The notes: generated from the letters alone by a model not told the origin. Shown: positions 18,184-27,417, counted from the stretch's first letter. The stretch is DNA of 64,000 nt from Sphaerisporangium corydalis (GCF_025506355.1 NZ_JANZYP010000042.1:1-64000); one strand, 5' to 3'. Numbers and translations: made by a program.

Positions 18184-18810
18184 GTGGAGTCAGCGGCGGC
18201 GAGGATCACCGGCTCGCTGCGCCGGCGCATGCTGACCGGCGAGCTCAAGCCCGGCCACCCCCTGTCGCAGTCGCGGGTGGCCGCCGAGTACGGGGTCAGC
18301 CGCATCCCGGTGCGCGACGCGCTTCAGACCCTGGCCGCTGAAGGCCTGATCGACCTGGGCGCCTTCACCGCCGTCGTCCGGGGCCTGTCGATCGACGAGC
18401 TGCAGGAGCTGTACGAACTCCGCGAGATCATCGAGCCGGTCCTGACCCGCCTCGCCGTGCCGAACGTCGGCCGGGCCGAGATCGCCATGATGACGGCGCT
18501 GCACCAGGAGATGCTGGCCGACATCCCGGCGACCGAGTGGCTCGCCGCGAACGCCAGGTTCCACGCGCTGGTCTACAGGTGCGCCGACCGGACCCGCATG
18601 ATCGAACTCACCGAGCAGCTCAGACGGCTGACCGACCGCTACCTGTTCCTCCAGGTCGGCGTGGTGGGCGACACCGAGAACCTGCGGGCAGAGCACGCCG
18701 CGATCCTCGCCGCCGTCCGGGACCACGACGCCGCCGGGGCCGCCGAACTGACCCGCCTGCACATCGTGCGGTCCCACGAGCACCTGCTGGGGTACATGCT
18801 CGGCCGGTGA
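18184..18810 (+). CDS. GntR family regulator, FadR (FCD) subfamily
   Basis: 208 residues. The N-terminal winged helix (about residues 5-65, SQSRVAAEYGVSRIPVRDAL) is followed by an all-helical FCD effector domain (about 75-205) with the family's R-N-H metal/acid-binding pattern (ELREIIEPV, NARFHALVY, EHAAILAAV). It responds to a carboxylic acid in most relatives. It starts at the GTG behind a GAGAGAGGGG stretch. It is divergent to the aldehyde dehydrogenase, its probable target. Confidence 0.88.
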   Translation: MESAAARITGSLRRRMLTGELKPGHPLSQSRVAAEYGVSRIPVRDALQTLAAEGLIDLGAFTAVVRGLSIDELQELYELREIIEPVLTRLAVPNVGRAEIAMMTALHQEMLADIPATEWLAANARFHALVYRCADRTRMIELTEQLRRLTDRYLFLQVGVVGDTENLRAEHAAILAAVRDHDAAGAAELTRLHIVRSHEHLLGYMLGR

Positions 18811-18825
18811 CCGGCGGCGGCCCGA

Positions 18826-19458
18826 TCAGACGAACCCCTCGGCCACCTGCGCGGCCGGGGGGTCGCGAAGGTAGACCTCGGCGATGAAGTCCGGTTCGCG
18901 GTGGTCGACGAGGCGGGACAGCCCCGCACGGCCGGCGAGGGCGTCGTGCACCTCCTCGCCGCCCCTCGGGCAGCCGGCGGCGGGACGCCTCCAGTGGACG
19001 GCCAGCAGGGTGCCGCCGGGGGTCAGGGCGCCGATCGCGAGGTCGAGCATCCGGTCCAGGTCCGCGCCGCCGAAGTGGTACAGCACCTCGGACAGCACGA
19101 TGAGGTCGAACCCCCGGTCGCGCACCGGCCAGCCGCCGGGCATCGAGCGCTGTTCCACCCGCGTGTGCGGGTGGTAGCGGGCGGTGCGCTCGGTGGCCGC
19201 AGCGACCGCGACCGGGGACGCGTCACAGGCCAGCAGGCGGTCGCAGCGGGAGGCGAGCACGACGGTGAACACCCCGATGGAGCAGCCGACCTCGAAGGCG
19301 TCGTGGTAACGCCGGCGCGGCAGCATCGCGGCGCCGACGGCGTGCTTCCGCTCCTCGTACCACCGGGAGGTGAACCCCCACGGGCCGGGCGAGGCCGCGT
19401 ACATCCGCTCGACGTACTCCGCCCCGAGCGTTCCCTCCTCTGGCCGCCCTTCACTCAC
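18826..19458 (-). CDS. SAM-dependent methyltransferase, NodS-like
   Basis: 210 residues. The class I methyltransferase motif I is altered to FEVGCSIGVFT, followed by LLACDASPVAVAAA (motif II acidic residue) and FDLIVLSEVLYHF. The YAASPGPWGFTSRWYEERKH start and the CSIG motif resemble the NodS group of N-methyltransferases. The substrate is unknown. The GTG at 19458 is the best-placed start, with GGGCGG upstream. It lies tail to tail with the GntR gene. Confidence 0.85.
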   Translation of the reverse strand: MSEGRPEEGTLGAEYVERMYAASPGPWGFTSRWYEERKHAVGAAMLPRRRYHDAFEVGCSIGVFTVVLASRCDRLLACDASPVAVAAATERTARYHPHTRVEQRSMPGGWPVRDRGFDLIVLSEVLYHFGGADLDRMLDLAIGALTPGGTLLAVHWRRPAAGCPRGGEEVHDALAGRAGLSRLVDHREPDFIAEVYLRDPPAAQVAEGFV

Positions 19459-19579
19459 AATCCGCCCATACCCGGACAAATGCCCTGTATCACCACACAC
19501 GTCCTCGCTTATGGACCTCCGTTCGCCGCCCAGGCGTCCCGTACGGGCCGTCATATGGGATTTCTTCGGATAATCCACC

Positions 19580-19593
19580 ACAAAACCAGTTGT
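19580..19593. promoter_or_regulatory. Candidate MarR operator, copy 1
   Basis: ACAAAACCAGTTGT (ACAA-N6-TTGT inverted repeat) about 13 bases before the MarR start. The same ACAAAACCA core recurs in front of the MFS transporter gene (20116-20124). Shared sites suggest one regulator acting on both promoters. Confidence 0.5.
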
Positions 19594-19605
19594 TAGGCTA
19601 GAGGG

Positions 19606-20094
19606 ATGACCGCCATGGCGCCCGCTCGCACCGAGCCCGACCTGTCGTTCCTCCTGGACCACGCCGGCCACGTCCTGAGAACCCGGATGGCGGCGGAGCT
19701 GGCCGAGATCGGCCTGACCGCGCGCATGCACTGCGTGCTGGTCCACGCCCTGGAGGAGGAGCGCACCCAGATCCAGCTCGCCGAGCTCGGCGACATGGAC
19801 AAGACCACGATGGTGGTCACGGTCGACGCCCTGGAGAAGGCGGGGCTCGCGGAGCGCCGCCCGTCCAGCACGGACCGCCGGGCCCGGATCATCGCGGTCA
19901 CCGACAAGGGCGCGGAGATCGCGCGCCGGAGCCAGCAGATCGTCGACGGCGGGCACCGGGCGGTCCTGGACGCGCTGGCGGGAGACGAGCGCGAGGTGCT
20001 GGTGCGGGCCCTGAACCGCCTGGTCACCGGCTATCTGGCCACCCCCGCGGAGGCGCCGCAGGCCGTGCGGCGCGCCCGGCAGCGCAGCAAATAG
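19606..20094 (+). CDS. MarR family transcriptional regulator
   Basis: 162 residues. The winged-helix MarR fold is recognisable: helices from about residue 15, QIQLAELGDMDKTTMVVTVDALEKAGL as the recognition region (about 60-85) and the wing RRPSSTDRRARII. It most likely represses the MFS exporter gene immediately downstream and is released by a small-molecule ligand. The ATG at 19606 follows AGAGGG. Confidence 0.9.
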   Translation: MTAMAPARTEPDLSFLLDHAGHVLRTRMAAELAEIGLTARMHCVLVHALEEERTQIQLAELGDMDKTTMVVTVDALEKAGLAERRPSSTDRRARIIAVTDKGAEIARRSQQIVDGGHRAVLDALAGDEREVLVRALNRLVTGYLATPAEAPQAVRRARQRSK

Positions 20095-20115
20095 ATCCAC
20101 AGGGGATCGTCTACA

Positions 20116-20124
20116 ACAAAACCA
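20116..20124. promoter_or_regulatory. Candidate MarR operator, copy 2
   Basis: ACAAAACCA about 45 bases before the MFS start repeats the core of the site in front of the MarR gene at 19580. Confidence 0.45.
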
Positions 20125-20167
20125 TCTGCTACGGTCGCTACTGTTCCCTATGAACAGGAGACGACCC

Positions 20168-21652
20168 ATGTCACCCACCACGACCCCTCTTGGACCGGAC
20201 GCCGGCACGGCATCCCGATCGCGCTGGCTGGCGCTCGGCGTCCTGTCCGCCGCGATGCTGATGACGATCCTGGACGGCAGCATCGTGACCGTCGCGATGC
20301 CGGCGATCCAGACCGACCTGGGCTTCTCGCCCACCGGGCTGAGCTGGATGGTCAACGCCTACCTGATCGCCTTCGGCGGGCTGCTCCTGCTGGCCGGCCG
20401 GCTCGGCGACCTCATCGGACGCAAGACCATGTTCCTGGCGGGGAACGCGGTCTTCACCGCCGCGTCGCTGCTGGCCGGGGCCTCCACCGGGCCCGGCATG
20501 GTGATCGCCGCCCGCTTCGCGCAGGGCGTCGGCAGCGCCATGGCCTCCTCGGTCGTGCTGGGCATCCTGGTCACCCTGTTCACCGAGCCAGGGGAACGCG
20601 CGAAGGCGATCGGGATCTTCAGCTTCACCGGCGCCGCCGGAGCCTCGATCGGCCAGGTGCTCGGCGGGGTGCTCACCGACGCGCTGAGCTGGCACTGGAT
20701 CTTCTTCATCAACGTGCCGATCGGGCTGGCCACGATCGCGCTGGCGATCCGGGCACTCCCCGGCGGGCGCGGGGACGGGCTCGCCCGGGGGGCGGACGTC
20801 ATCGGCGCCGTCCTGGTCACCGGCGGGCTGATGCTGGGCATCTACACCGTGGTGAAGATCGAGGAGTACGGCTGGCTCGCCGCGCACACCCTCGGCCTCG
20901 GCGCCATCTCGCTCGCGCTGCTGGCCGCGTTCTTCGTCCGCCAGGCCACCGCAAGGACTCCGCTGATGCCGCTGCGGATCCTGCGCTCGCGCAACGTCTC
21001 CGGCGCCAACGTGGTCCAGATGCTCGCGCTCTCGGCCATGTTCGCCTTCCAGATCCTCGTCGCGCTCTACATGCAGAAGGTCCTCGGCTACGGCGCGCTG
21101 GACACCGGCCTCGCCATGCTCCCCGCCGCGGTGACCATCGGCGGCGTCTCCCTGTTCGTCTCCGCCCGGCTCAGCACCCGGTTCGGCGCGCGCGCCGTCC
21201 TGCTCGCGGGACTCGCGCTCCTGCTCGGCGCGATGGGCTGGCTCACCCGCGTCCCGGTGGACGCGCACTACGTCACCGACCTGCTCCCGGTGATGCTGCT
21301 CATCGCGGGCGGCGGGCTGGTGCTCCCCGCGCTGACCGCGCTCGGCATGTCCGGCGCCAGGGCCGACGACGCGGGCCTCGCGTCCGGGCTGTTCAGCACC
21401 ACCCAGCAGATCGGCATGGCCGTCGGCGTCGCGGTGCTGTCCACGCTCGCCGCCTCGCGCACCGGCACGCTGCTCGCCTCGGGCGTGGACCAGGCGTCCG
21501 CGCTGACCGGCGGCTACCGCCTGGCCTTCGGAACGGCCGCCGGTCTGCTCGTGGCCGCGTTCGCCGTCGCGGCGATCGTGCTGCGCCGGCCCACCCCCGA
21601 TGTCGCCTCCGAGGACGCCCCGCCCGCCGAGGTGTCCGTCCAGAACGCCTGA
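20168..21652 (+). CDS. MFS multidrug exporter, DHA2 (14-helix) type
   Basis: 494 residues, about 14 hydrophobic segments. Motif A is GRLGDLIGRKTMF (about residues 80-92). An N-terminal LDGSIVTVAMPAIQTDL, characteristic of DHA2 drug:H+ antiporters, precedes it. It exports drugs or toxic metabolites across the cell membrane. The ATG at 20168 has CAGGAG 7 bases upstream. It is paired with the MarR gene, the usual arrangement for inducible efflux. Confidence 0.92.
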   Translation: MSPTTTPLGPDAGTASRSRWLALGVLSAAMLMTILDGSIVTVAMPAIQTDLGFSPTGLSWMVNAYLIAFGGLLLLAGRLGDLIGRKTMFLAGNAVFTAASLLAGASTGPGMVIAARFAQGVGSAMASSVVLGILVTLFTEPGERAKAIGIFSFTGAAGASIGQVLGGVLTDALSWHWIFFINVPIGLATIALAIRALPGGRGDGLARGADVIGAVLVTGGLMLGIYTVVKIEEYGWLAAHTLGLGAISLALLAAFFVRQATARTPLMPLRILRSRNVSGANVVQMLALSAMFAFQILVALYMQKVLGYGALDTGLAMLPAAVTIGGVSLFVSARLSTRFGARAVLLAGLALLLGAMGWLTRVPVDAHYVTDLLPVMLLIAGGGLVLPALTALGMSGARADDAGLASGLFSTTQQIGMAVGVAVLSTLAASRTGTLLASGVDQASALTGGYRLAFGTAAGLLVAAFAVAAIVLRRPTPDVASEDAPPAEVSVQNA

Positions 21653-21712
21653 TCGCCCCCCGGCGGCCGGATACCCTGACGGCATGGCTGGGGAGGGTAC
21701 GCGGAGGTCCCG

Positions 21713-23002
21713 GTGGCGGTGATGCTCCCTCCCGCCCTGGAGACCGCTTTCGGCATGCTGGGCGTGCCCTGGCCCACCGAGGACGAGGACGGGCTGCGCG
21801 AGTGCGCGGCCGCGTACCGCGCCTGCGCCACGACGCTCACCGGCCACACCATCCCCCTGGCGCACGGCGCCGTCCAATACGCGGTGGCCGGCAACAGCGG
21901 CGACGGCGTCGACGCGCTCGGCACCCTCTGGGCCGGCTACTACCAGGACGGCGACGAGACCGCCCACCTCCCCAGCCTCGCGACCACCCTGCACGGCCTC
22001 GCCGATGCCCACGACCTCGCCGCCGACCTCGTCCAGGCGCTCAAGGCCTTCCTCATCGGCGCGGCCGTCTACGTCACCGCCGTCCTGCTCTGGGCCGCGG
22101 CCTCGGCCGCCTTCACCGCCGGGATGGGCGCCGTCCAGGCGCGGACGCTGATCGCCGGCCTGCGCGGCGCCGCCCAGCGTTCGGTGGCCGTCTTCCGCCG
22201 CGAACTCGAACGGTTCTTCGGCAGGAGCCTGGTCCGCGGCGTCGAGACGCGGCTGCGGCGCATCCTCGGCGCCCGAGGGCCCGTGCACAACGCCATGGTC
22301 GGCGACGGCGTCCCCGGCGCCCGGCGGTTCACCCCCGACGAGCTCCGGCTGCTCACCGAGGCCGAGGCGAACGGGCAGCGGGCGCTGATCGACCGGCTCG
22401 GGCCGTTCGCCCCGAGGCTCGACCTCACCTCCAGCCCTCTGCACCCCGGCATCGCCCGCGAGTTCACCACCGCGCTCGACCGGCTCGCCGAACGGTTCCC
22501 CCGGGTGACGGCCACGCTGAAGGAGGTCGGCGTGCGCGACCCGAGGAACAGGTTCGACTCCGTCGAAGGGCTCGGCGCGTACTCGGTGCTGGCCGGCGAC
22601 GGCCGGGGCATCTACATCGACGCCCGCCGGCTGGGCGACCCCGACCTCGTCAGGGCCAGGTTCACGGCGAACGTGGACTCGGGCTGGCTGGCGAACGGCT
22701 GGCAGTCGCCGCAGGCGCTCGTCTACCACGAGTTCGGCCACCACCTCCTGGCCAACCTGCCGGCCAGCGCGGAACGCGAGCTGAACCAGGCGTTCCGTGA
22801 CGTGGTCGGCCGCAGGGTCGACGTGCAGAGCGGCATGTTCCACCCCGCGACCGCCGCCAGGGTCAGCGACGAACTGGGCGCCTACGCGGCCACCGAACCC
22901 CACGAGATGATCGCCGAGGCGTTCGCCGAGTACATGTCGTCGAGCTCGCCCCGGCCGCTCGCCGCCGCGATCGGGGAAAGCCTGGAGCGGATCTTCCGAT
23001 GA
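21713..23002 (+). CDS. WXG100-like protein with C-terminal zinc metallopeptidase-type domain
   Basis: 429 residues. The first 100 or so look like the helical N-terminal domains of WXG100/ESX-secreted effectors. A hydrophobic segment follows (about 105-145). The C-terminal half carries HEFGHH near residue 339 and a downstream EMIAEAFAEYM near 399, the arrangement of a gluzincin-type zinc peptidase (His, His, Glu). I infer a secreted effector or toxin; no immunity gene is obvious unless it is the small convergent gene at 23058. It starts at the GTG 5 bases after GGAGG. Confidence 0.7.
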   Translation: MAVMLPPALETAFGMLGVPWPTEDEDGLRECAAAYRACATTLTGHTIPLAHGAVQYAVAGNSGDGVDALGTLWAGYYQDGDETAHLPSLATTLHGLADAHDLAADLVQALKAFLIGAAVYVTAVLLWAAASAAFTAGMGAVQARTLIAGLRGAAQRSVAVFRRELERFFGRSLVRGVETRLRRILGARGPVHNAMVGDGVPGARRFTPDELRLLTEAEANGQRALIDRLGPFAPRLDLTSSPLHPGIAREFTTALDRLAERFPRVTATLKEVGVRDPRNRFDSVEGLGAYSVLAGDGRGIYIDARRLGDPDLVRARFTANVDSGWLANGWQSPQALVYHEFGHHLLANLPASAERELNQAFRDVVGRRVDVQSGMFHPATAARVSDELGAYAATEPHEMIAEAFAEYMSSSSPRPLAAAIGESLERIFR

Positions 23003-23057
23003 GACCGGGCACGAGGTCCGCGCCCGGCGACGCGCTCCGCCGGGCCCGGAAGCCGGC

Positions 23058-23309
23058 TCAGGAGGCGCCGATCCGCTTCTCGTAGAGCCGTAGCGCCGTC
23101 TCGCCGTGCTCCTTGAGCAGGAACCGGACGCCCTGGTCACCGGGGTAGGGGGTCCGGTGGTCGAAACCACCGAAGTAGATCTCGTCGGGTACGCGGCCGG
23201 GGAAGGCGTCGCAGTGCGGCGTCCACATGTCGGCCGAGGTCTCCGCTTCGGGGTCGCGCCGCCGCCGCAGGCGAGCGCACGCGTCACAGATGCTCGGATC
23301 CCGTACCAT
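23058..23309 (-). CDS. Small conserved-looking protein with a CxxC pair
   Basis: 83 residues starting MVRDPSICDACARLRRRR. It contains a CDAC pair and a DEIYFGGFDHRTPYPGDQG segment. I do not recognise the family. The ATG at 23309 follows GGAGGGGG. It lies between a putative metallopeptidase effector and a WXG100-like gene, but on the opposite strand; a role with either is a guess. Confidence 0.65.
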   Translation of the reverse strand: MVRDPSICDACARLRRRRDPEAETSADMWTPHCDAFPGRVPDEIYFGGFDHRTPYPGDQGVRFLLKEHGETALRLYEKRIGAS

Positions 23310-23473
23310 GAGCCCCCTCCCGGACGCCACGAGCCTACCGCCATCACGTCCGCCGCCCCCGGAACACACCTGATCCCGAACGCGCTCCGACCGTCGTACC
23401 CACGCGTTCCCGGCACGGCGGGCGATACCCTGTGGCACCGGGTCAGGGTGACCGGCCGAGGGGCGGAGGACCG

Positions 23474-23788
23474 TTGGGGCAGGAGCTGAACGCCGATCAC
23501 GTGTCGATGGCCGGCGCCGCGGGGAGCATGCGCGACTCCGCCGACCTGTTCGGGCAGCATACCGAGGCGCTGCTCACCGCCATCTCCGGCGACGGGCGGT
23601 CGCCGTGGGGGGTCGGCGTCATCGGCATGGCGATGGACCACGTCAACGAGATGCTCGGGCAGGCGTGCCGCCACCTCCAGACCAACCTCGGCGCGACCGG
23701 CGCGGGGATCCAGACCATGGCCGATCGCCTGACCACCACCGAGCACGCCGTCGCCACCGCCGCCGAGGACCTGGAAACGTCGATCTGA
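23474..23788 (+). CDS. WXG100-like small secreted protein
   Basis: 104 residues, helical and without a signal peptide. It has the size and layout of ESX/WXG100 proteins (helix, SPWGVGVIG turn near residue 42, helix). Such proteins are exported by type VII secretion as dimers. It starts at TTG behind GGAGG (23465-23469). No ESX machinery genes are in the window. Confidence 0.65.
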   Translation: MGQELNADHVSMAGAAGSMRDSADLFGQHTEALLTAISGDGRSPWGVGVIGMAMDHVNEMLGQACRHLQTNLGATGAGIQTMADRLTTTEHAVATAAEDLETSI

Positions 23789-23927
23789 CGGACGCCGCGC
23801 GGTCGACCTCGGCCCAGGGCGCGCGCTGGCCCGGCGTACCCATCGGCCCAGGGCGGGCGCCGGCCCGGCGTGCCCCATCAACCGTTCGGTGGATTCGGTG
23901 GCGGTGCCCAGCGGCGATTCTCAGAAC

Positions 23928-24644
23928 ATGAAAGTCATCGAGATCGACGGCCTGAGCAAGAGCTACAAGAACCGCAAGGCGGTGGACGGCATCTCCCTGA
24001 CCGTGGCGAAAGGCGAGATCTTCGGAATCGCCGGGCCCAACGGGGCGGGGAAGACCACGATCGTGGAGTGCGCCTCGGGGTTGCGGCGGCGGGACGGCGG
24101 CACCCTGCGGGTGCTGGGCCTGGACCCGTGGAACGACCGCCGCGCGCTGCTGCAGCGCATAGGTGTCCAGCTGCAGGAGGCGGCCCTGCCCGACGCGATC
24201 AAGGTCGGCGAGGCGTTACGGATGTACGCCTCCTTCTACGACAGGCCCGCCGACTGGCGGAAACTCATGGACGAGTGGGGGCTGGCGGACAAGGAACGCG
24301 CCGGCTTCGCCGGGCTGTCCGGCGGCTGGAAGCAGCGGCTGTTCATCGCGCTGGCCCTGGTCGGCGACCCCGAAGTCGTCTTCCTCGACGAGCTCACCAC
24401 GGGCCTCGACCCCTCCGCCCGCCGGATGACGTGGGGCCTGATCCGCGACATGCGCGATCGCGGGATCTCCGTGGTCCTGGTCACCCACTTCATGGACGAG
24501 GCCGAGGCGCTGTGCGACCGCATCGCGATCGTCGGCGAGGGCCGTGTCATCGCCGAGGGCAGCCCCCGCGAACTGACAGCGGCGGGAAAGTCCGCCTCGC
24601 TGGAGGACGCCTACTTCGCGCTGACCGGAGGTGGAACGGAATGA
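23928..24644 (+). CDS. ABC transporter ATPase (drug-export type)
   Basis: 238 residues. Walker A GPNGAGKTT near residue 37, signature LSGGWKQRLFIALAL, Walker B VVFLDELTTGLD and H-loop VTHFMDEAEAL. It belongs to the group that powers two-gene ABC-2 exporters. No clear ribosome site precedes the ATG, so the message may be leaderless; a GTG at 23889 is the alternative. It overlaps the permease gene by ATGA. Confidence 0.9.
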   Translation: MKVIEIDGLSKSYKNRKAVDGISLTVAKGEIFGIAGPNGAGKTTIVECASGLRRRDGGTLRVLGLDPWNDRRALLQRIGVQLQEAALPDAIKVGEALRMYASFYDRPADWRKLMDEWGLADKERAGFAGLSGGWKQRLFIALALVGDPEVVFLDELTTGLDPSARRMTWGLIRDMRDRGISVVLVTHFMDEAEALCDRIAIVGEGRVIAEGSPRELTAAGKSASLEDAYFALTGGGTE

Positions 24645-25363
24645 AAGGCATCACGAACGTCATCGCGGTCGAACTGAAGCTCATCATGCGTGACCCGATG
24701 TCGGCGTTCTTCGCCCTCGCCTTCCCGGCGATCATGCTGTGGGTGAAGATGCGCAGCGGCAAACCCCTGCCGGGCGGGCTGCCGGCCATCGACGCCACGG
24801 TGCCGATGCTGAGCGTATTCGTCATCGGCCTGGCCGCCCTGGTCGTCCTCCCGGCGACGCTGGCCCAGTACAGGGAACGGCGGGTGCTGAAGCGGCTGCG
24901 CGCCACTCCCGCCTCGGCCGCCACGCTCTTCGGCGCGCAGTGGGCCGCCCACATGCTGCTGGCCGCGCTCGGGACGGCGCTGCTGATCGTCATCGGCCTG
25001 GCCGCCTACGGGCTGACCGCACCGGCGAACACGGCGGGCGTCATCCTGGCGTGGACGCTCAGCGCACTGAGCCTCAGCGCCATCGGCCTCCTCGTCGGCG
25101 CGCTCGTCCCCAGCGGCCGCGGCGCGACCGTGATCGGGCTGGGCCTCTTCTTCCCGATGGTCTTCATCTCCGGCGTCGTGATCCCCCGCGAGACCCTGTC
25201 CGGGTCGATGCGCGCCATCGGCGACCTCACCCCCATGGCCCCCGCGGTCGAGGCGGTCCGCGACGGCTGGGCCGGGACCGCGATGTCCCCGGTCGCCCTG
25301 GTTGTCATGTTCGCGATATTCATCGCCGCCGGTGGCGTCGCCGTCAGGGCGTTCCGATGGTGA
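24641..25363 (+). CDS. ABC-2 type permease
   Basis: 240 residues with about six hydrophobic segments, beginning MKGITNVIAVELKLIMRDP and carrying the ABC-2 pattern (FPMVFISGVVIPRETL, then LTPMAPAVEAVRDGW). It forms the channel for the ATPase encoded just upstream, with which its ATG overlaps. GGAGGTGGA provides the ribosome site. The downstream two-component genes overlap it, so one operon of four genes is likely. Confidence 0.9.
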   Translation: MKGITNVIAVELKLIMRDPMSAFFALAFPAIMLWVKMRSGKPLPGGLPAIDATVPMLSVFVIGLAALVVLPATLAQYRERRVLKRLRATPASAATLFGAQWAAHMLLAALGTALLIVIGLAAYGLTAPANTAGVILAWTLSALSLSAIGLLVGALVPSGRGATVIGLGLFFPMVFISGVVIPRETLSGSMRAIGDLTPMAPAVEAVRDGWAGTAMSPVALVVMFAIFIAAGGVAVRAFRW

Positions 25364-26691
25364 CCCCCGACGTCTCCCGGTGGGATCGCGCGTGGCCGGT
25401 CCTGCCGTACCTGTTCATCCTGCTTCCTGCGGTCTTCGCCCTGGCGCGGGACTGGAGGCTGGACGTGCTGGCCCTGGCGTCGCTCGCCGGGGCGTGGCAC
25501 TGGTTCATGGTCACGTCCCACCCCCGCTGGATCGAGCGGCCGATGGCGGTGGTCGTCTACTTCCTGGTGATGCTCACCGTCATCGGGGCCCTGATCAGGA
25601 TCGACACGCTGTTCACGGTGACGGCCCTGGCGATGTTCGTCCAGTCCTTCACGCTGATCCCCGGTTGGTGGGCGTACGGCGGGGTGGCCGCGACCGCCGG
25701 CCTGCTGATCGCCGCCCGCCCTTCGTCCGGGCGGACACCGGGCGAGATGGTCTACTCCTTCCTCGTCGCGGTGCTGGTCGCCTCCGCGGTCGGCCTGGCC
25801 ACCCAGACCGTCCGCGACCAGAACCACAACCGCAAGGTGATGATCGCGCAGTTACGGGAGACAGGGGCCAAGCTGGCCGCGCTCGCGGAGGAGAACGCCG
25901 ACCTCCAGGCCCGGCTGCTGACCAGCGCCCGCGAGGCCGGCGTGCTCGGGGAGCGGCAGCGGATGGCCAGGGAGATCCACGACACCGTCGCGCAGGGACT
26001 GATCGCCATCCTCACCCAGCTCGAAGCCGCCGACGACGTGATCGGTGACGTGCCCGCCGCCCGCTCGCGCCTGAGCACGGTACGCGTCCTGGCCAAGGAA
26101 AGCCTGAACGAGGCCAGGCGATCGGTCCAGGCGTTGCGTCCGGCGCCGCTGGACGACGCCCAGCTCGCCACCGCGCTCCACGACATCGCCGCGAAATGGT
26201 CGCGGGCCACCGGCGTGCCCGCCTCGGTGTCCGTCACCGGCGACCCCCGGCCGTTGCACACCGAGGTGGAGATCACGTTGCTGCGGGTGGCGCAGGAGGC
26301 GCTGGCCAACGTCGGCAAGCACGCCGAGGCCACCAGGGCCGGGCTCACCCTGTCGTACATGGAGGACGTCGTGGCGCTGGACGTACGCGACGACGGCTCC
26401 GGCTTCGCGCAGGAGGCGGCGGGCTCCCCGGACGGGGGCGGCTTCGGGCTCATCGCGATGCGCCAGCGAGTCATCCGGCTGGCCGGTGACTTCACGATCG
26501 AGTCGGCCCCCGGCCAGGGAACGGGCATCTCCGCCACCATTCCGGCCATCCCGGCCGCGTTGTCTCCGGAACCGGTCTCGTCTCCGGAACCGGTCTCCTC
26601 TCCGGACGCGGCCTCGTCTCCGGACGCGGCCTCGTCTTCGGAACCGGTCTTGGACTCGGAAGCGGCCGGCCGCTCCAGAAACGCGTTGTGA
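25357..26691 (+). CDS. NarL-type sensor histidine kinase
   Basis: 444 residues. About five membrane segments (residues 10-150), a coiled stretch, then the HisKA_3 site REIHDTVAQG with His near 208, and an ATPase domain with EALANVGKHA near 314 and DDGSGF. The tail (about 400-435) is an imperfect SSPEPV/SSPDAA repeat (bases 26564-26650). It overlaps the permease gene and is followed by its response regulator, so it probably controls this exporter. Confidence 0.92.
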   Translation: MVTPDVSRWDRAWPVLPYLFILLPAVFALARDWRLDVLALASLAGAWHWFMVTSHPRWIERPMAVVVYFLVMLTVIGALIRIDTLFTVTALAMFVQSFTLIPGWWAYGGVAATAGLLIAARPSSGRTPGEMVYSFLVAVLVASAVGLATQTVRDQNHNRKVMIAQLRETGAKLAALAEENADLQARLLTSAREAGVLGERQRMAREIHDTVAQGLIAILTQLEAADDVIGDVPAARSRLSTVRVLAKESLNEARRSVQALRPAPLDDAQLATALHDIAAKWSRATGVPASVSVTGDPRPLHTEVEITLLRVAQEALANVGKHAEATRAGLTLSYMEDVVALDVRDDGSGFAQEAAGSPDGGGFGLIAMRQRVIRLAGDFTIESAPGQGTGISATIPAIPAALSPEPVSSPEPVSSPDAASSPDAASSSEPVLDSEAAGRSRNAL

Positions 26692-26694
26692 GAC

Positions 26695-27327
26695 ATGCCG
26701 ATTCGTATGATCATCGTGGACGACCATCCGGTCGTGCGTGATGGGTTACGCGGGATCTTCGCCGACGACGACGCCTTCGAGGTCGTCGGCGAGGCGGCCG
26801 ACGGACCGGAAGCGCTCGTCGTCGCCCTGCGGACCAAGCCCGATATCGTGCTCATGGACCTGCGGATGCCGAAGATGAGCGGGGCGGAGGTCATCCGCCG
26901 GCTGCGCGAGCAGACGCCCGGCGTCCACGTGCTGGTCCTGACCACCTTCGACAACGACGCCGACGTCCTGCCCGCGATCCAGCAGGGCGCCACCGGCTAC
27001 CTGCTCAAGGACACCCCGCGCGCCGACCTGCGTCGCGCCGTACAGGCAGCGGCCCGTGGTGAGACGGTGCTGTCCCCCTCCGTGGCCGGCGTGCTGACGC
27101 ACAAAACGCGGACGCCGGAACACCAGAAGCCGAGCCGCCGCGAGCTGGAGGTGCTCGCACTGATCGCCCGTGGCGCGACCAACCGTGAGGTCGCCGCGAA
27201 ACTGTTCATCACCGAGGCGACGGTGAAGACGCACCTGCTGCACATCTTCGCCAAACTCGAGGTGAACGACCGCGCGGCGGCGGTCGCGGCGGCCTACGAG
27301 ACCGGCCTGCTCAAGCCGGCCACCTGA
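26695..27327 (+). CDS. NarL/LuxR-type response regulator
   Basis: 210 residues. Receiver domain with acidic pocket IVDDHP, phosphorylation aspartate near residue 55 in VLMDLRMP and lysine in YLLKD. The C-terminal LuxR helix-turn-helix is at about 145-205 (SRRELEVLALIARGATNREVAAKLFITEATVKTHL, of which the last part is the recognition helix). It is the partner of the kinase 3 bases upstream. Confidence 0.94.
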   Translation: MPIRMIIVDDHPVVRDGLRGIFADDDAFEVVGEAADGPEALVVALRTKPDIVLMDLRMPKMSGAEVIRRLREQTPGVHVLVLTTFDNDADVLPAIQQGATGYLLKDTPRADLRRAVQAAARGETVLSPSVAGVLTHKTRTPEHQKPSRRELEVLALIARGATNREVAAKLFITEATVKTHLLHIFAKLEVNDRAAAVAAAYETGLLKPAT

Positions 27328-27367
27328 CAAGAGCGCGACGCCCGCATGCTCCCCGAGAGGCCGCCGG

Positions 27368-27403
27368 TTGACACCTCCCTTGCTGTAATAGAGGCTGTTA
27401 CAG
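27368..27403 (+). promoter_or_regulatory. Promoter and operator of the Rrf2 gene
   Basis: A -35-like TTGACA at 27368-27373 is followed by the inverted repeat CTGTAA-N9-TTACAG (27383-27403), which would overlap the -10 region. The core TGTAA-N7-TGTTACA (27384-27402) recurs in front of the next gene as TGTAA-N7-TGTTCCA. This is a likely autoregulatory Rrf2 site. Confidence 0.6.
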
Positions 27404-27417
27404 CAGAAAGGGTGATG

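Noticed and set aside
20171-23881. 1236-residue open frame on the minus strand
   Set aside because: Antisense to the MFS and metallopeptidase genes; composition typical of reverse-strand high-GC frames.
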